Source of the DNA: Alkalihalobacillus alcalophilus ATCC 27647 = CGMCC 1.3604
Lineage (GTDB): Bacteria; Bacillota; Bacilli; Bacillales; Bacillaceae_D
Assembly: GCF_000292245.2 (NCBI RefSeq)
Contig: NZ_ALPT02000095.1
Coordinates: forward strand, 1-14,761
Reading direction: 5' to 3'
Length of the DNA: 14,761 bases
Every line of letters begins with the position of its first letter. The first letter of the stretch is position 1. Both the position numbers and the translations under genes were made by a program. This document shows positions 6,728 to 13,816 of this stretch, in pieces. The notes under the pieces were generated by a model. It was given only the letters and a program-made list of their open reading frames with translations, was not told the origin of the DNA and did not search any database.

Positions 6728-6770
6728 AAAAAAGAAGCTCATTTGATTCGTGTTTCCAAATCAAATGAAC
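6728..6770 (-). terminator. Terminator of the phosphate cotransporter gene
   Basis: Arms 6737-6748 and 6759-6770 pair over 12 positions with one mismatch (core TCATTTGATT/AATCAAATGA). On the minus strand the stem is followed by TTCTTTTTTATTTG. It lies 12 nt after the stop of the Na+/Pi cotransporter gene. Confidence 0.8.
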
Positions 6771-6782
6771 TCCTCCTTTTTA

Positions 6783-8408
6783 TTAATCTTCGTCTAATAC
6801 AGCTTGAGCAATATTTACAGAGTGGTCGCCAATTCGTTCTAAATTACTCACGATATCAACAAACACAATCCCTGCACTTCCTGTACAAGTACCTTCATTC
6901 AAACGTTTAATATGTTTTTTCCTTAAGTTACGTTCCATCTTATCAATTCGATCTTCTTTAACTAACACATCTTTAGCCAACGCTTTGTCAAGTGTCTTTA
7001 ACGCTTCTAGTGCCTCTGTATAGGTCGACACCGTTAATTCGATCATTTCTTCCAATTCATCTAAAGCACTTTCAGACAGATCAAATTTATTCGCCAACTG
7101 ATAATCAACAAGCTCTTTAACATTCTCCATATGATCCCCAACTCGTTCAATATCACGAACCGCATTCACGAGTGCCGTATGAAGCTTTGTATCGGCTTCT
7201 GACATAATATGTCCAGACATACTAACGAGATAGTCCGTTACAGCATGATCAAACGTATTAATCGCTTCTTCATATTGTATAACAAGCTCACCGTGCTTCT
7301 TGTCTTTTGTTTTTAAATATTTTGTGGCTTCGTTTAATCCTTCAATGGCATAACTACCCATTTTCAATACTTCTTCTCTTGCTTGACCAAGGCACACAGG
7401 GGATTGTTCTACTAAAAGCGGGCTAATGTTTGGTTTATAATCAATATGTTTGTCTTCACCTGGTATAATTTTAGTCACAATCCAAGCAAGTACCCCAACA
7501 AACGGGAATTGAATGATTGTATTCATGACATTATACGAACCATGCGCAAAAGCAATCGTCATCGGTCCACTTAAACCTAAGGACTCTTGGAAATAGGCTA
7601 TTAACAACGTGAACGGCTGCAACATGATCATAAATAAAATAGCCCCGATTAAATTAAAAACGACATGAACCATCGCGGCACGTCTTGCGGCAATCGTTGT
7701 CCCAATCGCTGCTAATAATGCCGTAACAGTCGTACCTAAGTTATCACCTAATAAAACGGGTAAAGCTGCTGATAATTCTAAAGCTCCTTCAGCCATTAAT
7801 CCTTGTAAAATACCAATAGTTGCTGTAGAACTTTGAATAATAACAGTCATAACCGTACCGACCAAAACGCCAAGTAAAGGATTATCACTCATTGTTAAGG
7901 TTAATTGAGAAAAGGATTCTAACTGAGCTAAAGGTTTCATCGCTCCACTCATTAATCCTAATCCATAAAATAAGGCACCAAAACCAAAAAAGCCTTGCCC
8001 AATATAATTTAATATTGGTTTTTTGAAGAAAAAGATTAATGCTGTACCAACAAATAAAATCGGTAGTGAGTATTCACCAATATTAATCCCGATAATAAAC
8101 GCTGTTGCGGTTGTTCCGATATTGGCACCCATAATAACCCCAATTGCTTGTCTAAGTGTCATAAATCCAGCACTTACAAGACCAACTGTTAAGGCTGTTG
8201 TTCCCGTACTCGACTGAATTAACACGGTTACTAGAATACCTGCTAATACACCTTTAAATGGGTTAGAAGTCATCTTATCTAAGATTTCTCTTAGACGGTC
8301 ACCTGCAGCATTCTTTAAACCTTCTCCCATAAACTTAATACCAAATAGAAAAATACCTAAACCACCAAGAAAATAAAACAGTGTTTCTTGGAAATCAATT
8401 TCAACCAT
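6783..8408 (-). CDS. Na+/phosphate cotransporter with PhoU-like C-terminal domain
   Basis: A 541-residue NptA/YjbB-type (Na/Pi-cotransporter II-related) membrane protein. Two inverted-topology Na_Pi_cotrans repeats are evident, each with the hallmark QSS motif (residues 65-67 in TVLIQSSTGTTALT and 192-194 in TVIIQSSTATIGI) and each followed by a G-N-GTT motif (GANIGTT at 94, GDNLGTT at 221). Roughly eight to ten hydrophobic segments span residues 10-315. Residues about 345-541 form a charged helical PhoU-like domain with a double ERVGDH/ERIGDH signature, usual in this subfamily. It should move inorganic phosphate with sodium across the cytoplasmic membrane, as importer or exporter. The ATG at 8408 follows AGGAG at 9-10 nt. 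It is monocistronic, with a terminator downstream and PhoP-box-like repeats upstream. Confidence 0.92.
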   Translation of the reverse strand: MVEIDFQETLFYFLGGLGIFLFGIKFMGEGLKNAAGDRLREILDKMTSNPFKGVLAGILVTVLIQSSTGTTALTVGLVSAGFMTLRQAIGVIMGANIGTTATAFIIGINIGEYSLPILFVGTALIFFFKKPILNYIGQGFFGFGALFYGLGLMSGAMKPLAQLESFSQLTLTMSDNPLLGVLVGTVMTVIIQSSTATIGILQGLMAEGALELSAALPVLLGDNLGTTVTALLAAIGTTIAARRAAMVHVVFNLIGAILFMIMLQPFTLLIAYFQESLGLSGPMTIAFAHGSYNVMNTIIQFPFVGVLAWIVTKIIPGEDKHIDYKPNISPLLVEQSPVCLGQAREEVLKMGSYAIEGLNEATKYLKTKDKKHGELVIQYEEAINTFDHAVTDYLVSMSGHIMSEADTKLHTALVNAVRDIERVGDHMENVKELVDYQLANKFDLSESALDELEEMIELTVSTYTEALEALKTLDKALAKDVLVKEDRIDKMERNLRKKHIKRLNEGTCTGSAGIVFVDIVSNLERIGDHSVNIAQAVLDED

Positions 8409-8462
8409 TCATTCCACTCCTAGAGGATTTTTTCTAATTCCGTGTACAAGCATAAACTCTTT

Positions 8463-8541
8463 TTAACAGTCTGTAAACAGAGCCTATTTATCATTTACAC
8501 ACTTTTAACATTACGCATTAAATCTTTACAAAACCTTTACA
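8463..8541 (-). promoter_or_regulatory. Array of PhoP-box-like direct repeats upstream of the phosphate transporter
   Basis: Three pairs of 6-mers resembling the Bacillus PhoP box TT(A/T/C)ACA, each pair with exactly 11 bp start-to-start spacing, read on the plus strand: TTAACA 8463 and TAAACA 8474; TTTACA 8494 and TTAACA 8505; TTTACA 8525 and TTTACA 8536. The pair starts are 31 bp apart, about three helical turns, so all would lie on one face of the DNA. They lie 55-133 bp before the cotransporter start. A possible -10, TATGCT, is at 8454-8449. This suggests control by the PhoP-PhoR phosphate-starvation system. The spacing pattern is seen directly; the regulator is inferred. Confidence 0.6.
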
Positions 8542-8760
8542 AAACTACCCTATAAATTGGTAATCCACTTCGGAATAATCAAAATCATCGGCCTATTTTG
8601 TAAAAACAAAACTAATTATCTTTACATTATTTACAATGGTTCTTTTAGAAACTTAACAAGTTTTGTCAAACAAAAATGAAAATCTTTCAATTATTCAACA
8701 TCATTTGCATGTTCTCTTTAAGTAAGTTAGTGTAAATGTATAAGACAAGTTTTAAAGAAA
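8542..8760. other. Non-coding AT-rich remainder of the 367-nt divergent intergenic region
   Basis: Between the PhoP-like repeats and the ribosome binding site of the 69-residue gene there is no ORF with a ribosome binding site. Additional TTTACA copies occur at 8621 and 8630 and a TTAACA at 8653, outside the 11-bp register. A TATAAG at 8739-8744 is the best -10 for the plus-strand gene, but no good -35 accompanies it. Confidence 0.4.
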
Positions 8761-8775
8761 TTGGGAGGGGTTATC

Positions 8776-8985
8776 ATGCCAATGCAATTAAGCGACTCAG
8801 TTCAAGCTGACATCTACACCGTTTTTTATAAACATGTCAAAAGGCTCATAAGTAGTCACCATGATTCAAGAAACACCTCCATAACCATTACAGACCTATC
8901 ACTTCTTACTGGTAAAAGTGAAGAATTCATCTTAGAATGTTTAGAATTTGGCCAAGGCCATTTGGATCTAACCGTTTATCATTAA
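8776..8985 (+). CDS. Small unrecognised protein, 69 residues
   Basis: I do not recognise this protein. It starts MPMQLSDSVQADIYTVFYKH and ends GHLDLTVYH. GGGAGGGG lies 5 nt before the ATG at 8776; an in-frame TTG at 8761 overlaps that ribosome binding site and is not the likely start. The sequence reads as two or three helices, with SITITDLSLLTGKSEEFILE resembling the helix-turn-helix layout of small adaptor or DNA-binding proteins, but with no diagnostic motif. It has no signal peptide, membrane segment or cysteine pair (one Cys). It is transcribed alone on the plus strand, divergent from the phosphate cotransporter and closed by a strong bidirectional terminator. The good ribosome binding site and terminator make it a credible gene. 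A phosphate-related role is only guilt by proximity. Confidence 0.75.
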   Translation: MPMQLSDSVQADIYTVFYKHVKRLISSHHDSRNTSITITDLSLLTGKSEEFILECLEFGQGHLDLTVYH

Positions 8986-9050
8986 GTGAATAATTATAGT
9001 GTAACCTAAAATTCAGTATGAATTCAGTTAACGCCAATGCAATTACGTTC

Positions 9051-9092
9051 AAGAAAAAACGATTTGGATTAATATCCAAATCGTTTTTTCTT
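9051..9092. terminator. Bidirectional terminator between the 69-residue gene and yqjE
   Basis: A perfect 19-bp inverted repeat (9051-9069 and 9074-9092, loop TAAT) with six A on one side and six T on the other serves both converging genes. Its right arm overlaps the yqjE stop codon by two bases. Confidence 0.9.
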
Positions 9093-10212
9093 ATTTTGCT
9101 ACTTGACCGATAATTGTTACAACAAGTTCAGCTAACTTGTTTAGTTCTGTAATCGACATCCGTTCATTTTTTGTATGAATTTCTTCATAACCAACTGCTA
9201 AATTAACGGTTGGGATTCCCATGCCAGCAATCACATTGGCATCACTTCCTCCACCACTATGTAATAATTTAGGTTCTCTGCCTACTGTTTGAATCGCTGT
9301 TTTTGCGACTTCAACAACTTCGTCTCCATCAGCTCTCTTATAACCAGGATACATAATGATCACTTCAACAGTCGCTGATGTCCCCATTTTTTCCGCTGTT
9401 TCTTCAAAAGCTGCTTTCATTTTACCGACTTGCTCATCAAGCTTTTCATTTATTAATGAACGGGCTTCTGCTAAAATTTCCACATGATCACAAACAATAT
9501 TCGTTTGTGTCCCCCCTTCAAAACGTCCAATATTCGCTGTAGTCTCGGCATCAATTCGTCCTAAAGGCATCGCAGATATCGCTTTTGCCGCAACCGAAAT
9601 AGCAGAGATTCCTTTTTCTGGTGCAACCCCAGCATGTGCTGTTTTTCCATGTACAACCGCTTTAATTTTTGCTTGTGATGGGGCAGCAACTATAATATCA
9701 CCAACAGGACCGTCACTATCCAATGCAAAACCATATTTCGCCTGTAAATGTGCTTTATCTAATGCTTTAGCACCAACAAGGCCTGACTCTTCTCCTGCCG
9801 TAATAATAAACTGAACCGTCCCATGTTCTACGTTCTCTTCCTTTAAAACTTGAATCGCTTCAATCATTACAGCAAGTCCAGCCTTATCATCTGCACCTAA
9901 AATCGTCGTGCCATCAGTCACCACATAATCCCCATCAATAGAAGGTTTTACTCCAATACCAGGAACAACCGTATCCATATGAGAAGTAAAATAAATCGGG
10001 TCAACTCCATCTTTTGTTGCAGCTAATGTACAAATTAAATTACCTGCTCCATGGCCAGTTTTTGCTGCTGAATCATCCTCAAAAACATCTAACCCTAAAT
10101 CTGTTAGTACTTTTTTTAAATATTGAGCAATTTCTCCTTCATGCTTTGTTTCTGAATCAATTTGAACAAGCTCTAAAAACTGCTTCAATAAACGTTCTTT
10201 GTTAATTGTCAT
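9091..10212 (-). CDS. yqjE: Tripeptidase T-like M20 metallopeptidase (YqjE type)
   Basis: A 373-residue cytosolic zinc aminotripeptidase-like enzyme of the M20 (peptidase T / PepT-like) family. Metal and catalytic landmarks: YFTSHMDTVVPG (His ligand and catalytic Asp), TTILGADDKAGLA (bridging Asp), ITAGEESGLVGAK (catalytic Glu and ligand Glu), FALDSDGPVG (Asp ligand), and a C-terminal LHSGGGSDANV with NLAVGYEEIHTKNE (last His ligand). The middle KAVVHGKTAHAGVAPEKG is the dimerisation-domain signature. The ATG at 10212 follows GGAGG at 8 nt; an ORF extension of ten codons upstream lacks a ribosome binding site. Length agrees with B. subtilis YqjE (about 371, from memory). It is likely monocistronic, with a terminator overlapping the stop. 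Confidence 0.92.
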   Translation of the reverse strand: MTINKERLLKQFLELVQIDSETKHEGEIAQYLKKVLTDLGLDVFEDDSAAKTGHGAGNLICTLAATKDGVDPIYFTSHMDTVVPGIGVKPSIDGDYVVTDGTTILGADDKAGLAVMIEAIQVLKEENVEHGTVQFIITAGEESGLVGAKALDKAHLQAKYGFALDSDGPVGDIIVAAPSQAKIKAVVHGKTAHAGVAPEKGISAISVAAKAISAMPLGRIDAETTANIGRFEGGTQTNIVCDHVEILAEARSLINEKLDEQVGKMKAAFEETAEKMGTSATVEVIIMYPGYKRADGDEVVEVAKTAIQTVGREPKLLHSGGGSDANVIAGMGIPTVNLAVGYEEIHTKNERMSITELNKLAELVVTIIGQVAK

Positions 10213-10333
10213 GATTTTTTCCTCCAAATAAAATGAAATCACTTATGATCTTACACGATTCTGAATCAGAAATCACCTTTTTCCTTTTTCTTCTAAAAGA
10301 ACATGAAATTTGAACTCGTTTTCAGAAAACCAC

Positions 10334-10362
10334 TTGTCCAGATGACCAATTCACAGTAAAAT
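10334..10362 (+). promoter_or_regulatory. Sigma-A promoter for the Prli42-like gene
   Basis: TTGTCC (10334-10339), a 17-nt spacer, then TAAAAT (10357-10362), 28 nt before the start codon. This gives 4/6 and 5/6 matches with ideal spacing. Confidence 0.55.
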
Positions 10363-10390
10363 AGAAGTAGTAATGATTAGGAGGGTTAAT

Positions 10391-10480
10391 ATGCCACGTA
10401 AATTTCAGAAAGCCATTATATATATAATGATTATTACTATGGTACTTGGAACAGTATTAATGGGAGTTAGTATTTTTTAA
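10391..10480 (+). CDS. prli42: Prli42-like stressosome membrane miniprotein, 29 residues
   Basis: A tiny ORF with an excellent ribosome binding site (AGGAGGG 5 nt before the ATG), its own promoter and a terminator. It encodes a basic N-terminus (MPRKFQK) followed by one membrane helix (AIIYIMIITMVLGTVLMGVS) and ends IF. This basic-lead plus YIMI-type helix pattern matches Prli42, the miniprotein of Listeria and Bacillus reported to anchor the stressosome to the membrane through its positively charged N-terminus. The stressosome relays stress signals to the general stress factor sigma-B. The family call is from remembered sequence character, and 29 residues carry little information. That the ORF is a real gene is better supported than its exact role. 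Confidence 0.75.
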   Translation: MPRKFQKAIIYIMIITMVLGTVLMGVSIF

Positions 10481-10523
10481 TTAATAAAATCCAATAGATA
10501 AAAGAATTAGGAATAAAACCACT

Positions 10524-10566
10524 AAAAAAAGTTAGATGACTAGAATGACGGTCATCTAACTTTTTT
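10524..10566. terminator. Bidirectional terminator between prli42 and the L,D-transpeptidase gene
   Basis: A perfect 16-bp inverted repeat (10525-10540 and 10551-10566) with a 10-nt loop. T-runs follow the GTCATCTAAC/GTTAGATGAC stem on both strands, so it can stop both converging transcripts. Confidence 0.85.
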
Positions 10567-10672
10567 AATGGAAAATCTTATTTTATATTCAAAAAAGAAT
10601 TGGAAAATTCACAAGTATATCCTCTAACTTAGTAGATGCATCTCAAAAATTAAAATTTACAACTCGATCAGA

Positions 10673-11188
10673 TTATTCAATCGCTCCTAATGTCTTTGCC
10701 AACTCGTCAAAGCTTAAATCCTCATCTGTAATTAAAATCTGGGTCCCTAATGGAATAAACTCATAAAGCTCTTCAATCACTTCATTTGGTAATCGCACAC
10801 ATCCAGCCGTTATATATTGACCAATTTGTTCAGGATGATTAGTGCCATGAATCCCATAAGTTCGACCGTCAGTATCTTTTGCATCAAAACCAATCCACCT
10901 AGTCCCTAATGGATTATTTTCAGCCCCACCTTCAATGTTTAATTTACGATAATACGGGTCTTTTGCCTTGACTATAATCGTAAATTGCCCTAAAGGAGTG
11001 GCATTCATTATATGTCCACTTGCCACCTGATGAACATGCTGAATTTCCCCTTCATTAATAAAAGCTAATTCATTATAAGATAAGTTAACAATAACTAGAG
11101 GGTCGCCTATTGAAGGATTATCCCCTAACGGCCATATCGGTGAAATCATCAAAATAAGGCTTAAAACGGTAGCTAATAGCTTTGACAT
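10673..11188 (-). CDS. Exported L,D-transpeptidase (YkuD domain)
   Basis: A 171-residue protein with an N-terminal hydrophobic signal (MSKLLATVLSLILMISPIWP) and a single YkuD catalytic domain from about residue 30. The active-site signature is visible: YGIHGTNHPEQIG (His114) and ITAGCVRLPN (catalytic Cys130, Arg132). The usual [S/T]xGC position reads TAGC. TPLGQF (64-69) and NPLGTRWIGF (92-101) are other typical strands. Such enzymes form 3-3 cross-links in peptidoglycan or attach proteins to it outside the membrane. No LysM or other wall-binding domain is present, so it is a minimal version. It begins 40 nt after yqjA ends with no terminator between, so the two are probably cotranscribed; the GAAGG ribosome binding site is spaced rather far from the ATG. 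It may correspond to B. subtilis yqjB by position, which I cannot confirm. Confidence 0.88.
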   Translation of the reverse strand: MSKLLATVLSLILMISPIWPLGDNPSIGDPLVIVNLSYNELAFINEGEIQHVHQVASGHIMNATPLGQFTIIVKAKDPYYRKLNIEGGAENNPLGTRWIGFDAKDTDGRTYGIHGTNHPEQIGQYITAGCVRLPNEVIEELYEFIPLGTQILITDEDLSFDELAKTLGAIE

Positions 11189-11228
11189 AACACAAAATAC
11201 CTTCTCTCATTCTTTTTCAGTCCTTCAT

Positions 11229-12233
11229 TTATTTTGAACGAGAGCGATCCGATTTATCCACTTCATTCCATAATTTATCTTTAATTCGTAAATACTGTTC
11301 TAATTCATAGACAATGTATAAAAGGGTCGAGCGTGTTTCAAATTCATTACGAGTTTGCGGGAGCTCCATTTCTTTAAATTCAGCACGCATCATCTCAAGC
11401 TGCTCCAAAAAGTAAGCGACATAATTATTCGGACTGACCGCTTTTGATAATTTTTCAATATACTTCGCAATCATTTTACTTTGTTTTGTTTCTGAATGAA
11501 GCGAAGATACAAAAGGCATCAGGCGCTCAATCACCTCAAATTGTTTCTCTCTCATATTAAAATATTGATAATAATGATCATCATATTTTAATATATGGTT
11601 ATTCATACTCCGCCTGGCCAATTGTTTGCCTTCTTTTAACAATTGGTCTGTCTCATTTATTTCCTTCCCGTCCCAATGGTTATCACCTTGTTTTAAGAAG
11701 GTTGCCAACTCATTTAAGATGGTTGAGAACTGCTCCTCGATTTCTCTTCGATAGCGCCTTAATTGCTTTTCTTCACTTGGCATATATAAGTTCATCAACA
11801 AAGCTACACCAACACCAATTAAAATTAGTAACAGTTCATTGAAAAAAATCGCCCACGAAAAAGCTTCAAGTACATATAAATGAAGCAAAATAACACAGCT
11901 CGTAATTAGACCTTCTTGAATCCGAAGCATGACGACTAATGGAATATATAACAACAACAAAACGCTTAAACTAAACGGATTATAACCAAGTAATTCAAAA
12001 ATAGCTGCACTTAATAAAAGAGCGATCACACAGGCTAGAATTCGTGCCCATGATACGGCTAAGGAATGCTTTCTCGTGACAGAAATACAAAGTATCGTTA
12101 TAATTGCCGCTGATGAATAAAAATCCAACCCTAAAAGACTTGCAATACCAATTGACAGACCCGCTCCTAAAGCCGTTTTTAATGTGCGATAACCAATTTT
12201 ATAACGAGGCCATTTTTCTATATGTAGATTCAC
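11229..12233 (-). CDS. yqjA: YqjA-like membrane protein (aromatic acid exporter / FUSC family, DUF939)
   Basis: About 334 residues. The first about 150 residues hold a basic lead (YKIGYRTLKTALGAG) and five to six transmembrane helices, including LSIGIASLLGLDFYSSAAII and ITRKH-like SVTRKHSLAVSWAR, the pattern of the ArAE_1/DUF939 half-channel. The remaining about 180 residues are a soluble, charged helical C-terminal domain (LRRYRREIEEQFSTILNELA, HYYQYFNMREKQFEVIERL). The family is thought to export aromatic acids or similar organic anions; the substrate is unproven. The start is chosen at GTG 12233, 7 nt after AGGAG. An ATG at 12239 is only one base from that SD, and a TTG at 12287 lies at the predicted transcription start. 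B. subtilis YqjA is about 322 residues (from memory). It follows the art operon in the same order as in B. subtilis. Confidence 0.85.
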   Translation of the reverse strand: MNLHIEKWPRYKIGYRTLKTALGAGLSIGIASLLGLDFYSSAAIITILCISVTRKHSLAVSWARILACVIALLLSAAIFELLGYNPFSLSVLLLLYIPLVVMLRIQEGLITSCVILLHLYVLEAFSWAIFFNELLLILIGVGVALLMNLYMPSEEKQLRRYRREIEEQFSTILNELATFLKQGDNHWDGKEINETDQLLKEGKQLARRSMNNHILKYDDHYYQYFNMREKQFEVIERLMPFVSSLHSETKQSKMIAKYIEKLSKAVSPNNYVAYFLEQLEMMRAEFKEMELPQTRNEFETRSTLLYIVYELEQYLRIKDKLWNEVDKSDRSRSK

Positions 12234-12295
12234 TTTCATTCTCCTATATGTTTCCGGCGTCTTTAGATTATTATTATACGTCTCCAAACTGATTA

Positions 12296-12334
12296 ATTCT
12301 AGTTTGGTTTATAACTTTTATCAAGACTTCTTGA
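12296..12334 (-). promoter_or_regulatory. Sigma-A promoter of yqjA with overlapping palindrome
   Basis: On the minus strand TTGATA (12324-12319), 17 nt, TAGAAT (12301-12296), with 5/6 matches at both boxes. A palindrome TCAAGA-CT-TCTTGA (12321-12334) overlaps the upstream edge of the -35 and could be an operator. A TATAAT at 12278-12273 is an alternative -10 without a good -35. Confidence 0.55.
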
Positions 12335-12372
12335 ACTTTTAAGCTGTTACCTAGACTAAATTAGATTAGATC

Positions 12373-12402
12373 AAAAAAATGCCCGAACCCTCGAGCATTT
12401 TT
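12373..12402 (-). terminator. Terminator of the art operon
   Basis: Arms 12375-12386 and 12391-12402 pair over 12 bp including one G-U pair, with a 4-nt loop and seven T residues on the minus strand. It lies 4 nt after the stop of the ATPase gene, separating the transporter operon from yqjA. Confidence 0.85.
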
Positions 12403-12406
12403 GTTC

Positions 12407-13129
12407 TTATAATACTTTTTCTAAAAATTCCTTCGCCCTTGCAGACTGTGGATTTGTAAAAAATTGCTTTGGTTCGGCTTCTTCAACTAACAAACCATTA
12501 TCTAAAAAGAGAACACGATCTGCTACTTCACGTGCAAAGCCCATTTCATGTGTGACGATCGCCATCGTCATTCCAGATTCAGCTAAATCTTTCATAACCT
12601 CTAATACTTCCTTGACCATTTCTGGATCAAGAGCAGAAGTCGGCTCATCAAATAACATAATTTCTGGTTCCATCGCAAGTGCACGCGCAATCGCAACACG
12701 TTGTTTTTGCCCACCTGATAAACGATTCGGATAGGCGTCCTTTTTCTCCAATAAACCGACTTTTGTTAAAAGTTCCTCTGCTTTTTTTGCAGCCTCCCCT
12801 TTAGAAAGCCCCTTTACCTTAATAGGAGCATACGTAATATTCTCTAATACCGTCATGTGAGGGAAAAGGTGAAAATGCTGAAAAACCATCCCGATTTGCT
12901 GGCGTACTTTCGAAATTTGGACTTTAGGATTAGTAATATCAATATCACCAACATTAACTTCTCCAGAGCTTGCCGTTTCCAACTTATTCAAACACCTTAA
13001 AAAGGTCGATTTTCCTGATCCAGATGGACCAATAATCGCGACGACATCCCCTTTATCAATCGAAGTGGAGATTCCTTTCAACACTTCATTTTTTCCAAAT
13101 GATTTTTTTAATTGATTTACATTAATCAC
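12407..13129 (-). CDS. artR: Amino-acid ABC transporter ATPase (arginine type)
   Basis: A 240-residue polar amino-acid ABC ATPase, the cytosolic motor of the uptake system. Walker A is GPSGSGKST (34-42), the Q-loop GMVFQHFHLFPHMTV follows, the signature is LSGGQKQRVAIARALA (about 136), Walker B is IMLFDEPTSALDPEM, and the H-loop is AIVTHEMGFAREVADR. All are intact. It starts at a GTG whose reading frame overlaps the end of the permease gene by 8 nt; AAAGGAGA lies about 11 nt upstream, and no in-frame ATG is near. Homologous in kind and gene order to B. subtilis ArtR (YqiZ). The substrate specificity is set by the binding protein, so arginine is inferred from synteny. Confidence 0.92.
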   Translation of the reverse strand: MINVNQLKKSFGKNEVLKGISTSIDKGDVVAIIGPSGSGKSTFLRCLNKLETASSGEVNVGDIDITNPKVQISKVRQQIGMVFQHFHLFPHMTVLENITYAPIKVKGLSKGEAAKKAEELLTKVGLLEKKDAYPNRLSGGQKQRVAIARALAMEPEIMLFDEPTSALDPEMVKEVLEVMKDLAESGMTMAIVTHEMGFAREVADRVLFLDNGLLVEEAEPKQFFTNPQSARAKEFLEKVL

Positions 13130-13778
13130 CGCGTTTTAATCTCCTTTCCAAAAGGCGACCAATAACGGTTAAGCCCATTACTAATAAATAATAGATAAGT
13201 CCAATAAATAACAGTGTTTCAAAATAACGATGTAGTTGCGCATTCACAATTTGAGCACGCCTCATTAAATCAGTTACCGCAATTGTAGAGACAATCGCTG
13301 ACTCTTTTGTTAAGTTAATAAATTCATTAAATAACGCTGGTAAAATGTTCTTAAAAGCTTGTGGCAAAATAATATTAATCATCATTTGACGATTCGAAAC
13401 GCCTAATGCCATTGCTGCTTCTTTTTGTCCTTTATCAACCGCTTCAATTCCCGCTCGAATAATTTCCGATACATATGCACTTGAATTCAATCCAAAAGCT
13501 AATACCCCTGCAACATAAGCAGAAATTGGGATTCCAAATTGAGGAGGGGCAAAATAAAATAAGGAAAGCTGTAAAATAAGTGGTGTCCCTCTAAAAATCG
13601 ATGTATAAATATCCGCACTCCAACGAAGCAGTTTAAAACGACTTATTTTCATAACCGATAAAACAATCCCTAAAGCTAATCCAATAATTAAAGAGACTGA
13701 GACAAATTTTAGGGTGACCCATATCCCCTCGGTTATATAGGGGATATAGGGTACAATTTGACTAAAATCTAAATCCAT
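13122..13778 (-). CDS. artQ: Amino-acid ABC transporter permease (arginine type)
   Basis: A 218-residue integral membrane permease of the His/Glu/Gln/Arg family with about five transmembrane helices (first at WVTLKFVSVSLIIGLALGIV). The cytoplasmic EAA loop that contacts the ATPase is present: EAVDKGQKEAAMALGVSNRQ followed by INIILPQAFKNILPAL. STIAVTDLMRRAQIVNAQ is typical of this family. Such permeases usually act as homodimers when a single permease gene is present, as here. ATG at 13778 with AAAGGAT upstream; 38 nt after the binding-protein gene and overlapping the ATPase gene by 8 nt. Confidence 0.92.
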   Translation of the reverse strand: MDLDFSQIVPYIPYITEGIWVTLKFVSVSLIIGLALGIVLSVMKISRFKLLRWSADIYTSIFRGTPLILQLSLFYFAPPQFGIPISAYVAGVLAFGLNSSAYVSEIIRAGIEAVDKGQKEAAMALGVSNRQMMINIILPQAFKNILPALFNEFINLTKESAIVSTIAVTDLMRRAQIVNAQLHRYFETLLFIGLIYYLLVMGLTVIGRLLERRLKRGD

Positions 13779-13816
13779 AAAAAATATCCTTTCTTCTATC
13801 TGAAAGTGATAATGGA

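Noticed and set aside
6675..6764. N-terminal extension of dinB to the TTG at 6764, which has a good AAAGGAGG
   Set aside because: The start would lie in the terminator stem of the preceding gene and upstream of the candidate promoter, and adds about 30 residues not seen in the family. Not fully excluded.
10673..11188. Inactive L,D-transpeptidase because the usual SHGC reads TAGC
   Set aside because: The catalytic Cys, the upstream HGT histidine and the following Arg are present, and the residue before GC is known to vary (YkuD itself has SKGC, from memory).
12234..12287. TTG start at 12287 for yqjA
   Set aside because: It falls at the predicted transcription start of the promoter at 12296-12324 and has no ribosome binding site; AGGAG precedes the GTG at 12233.
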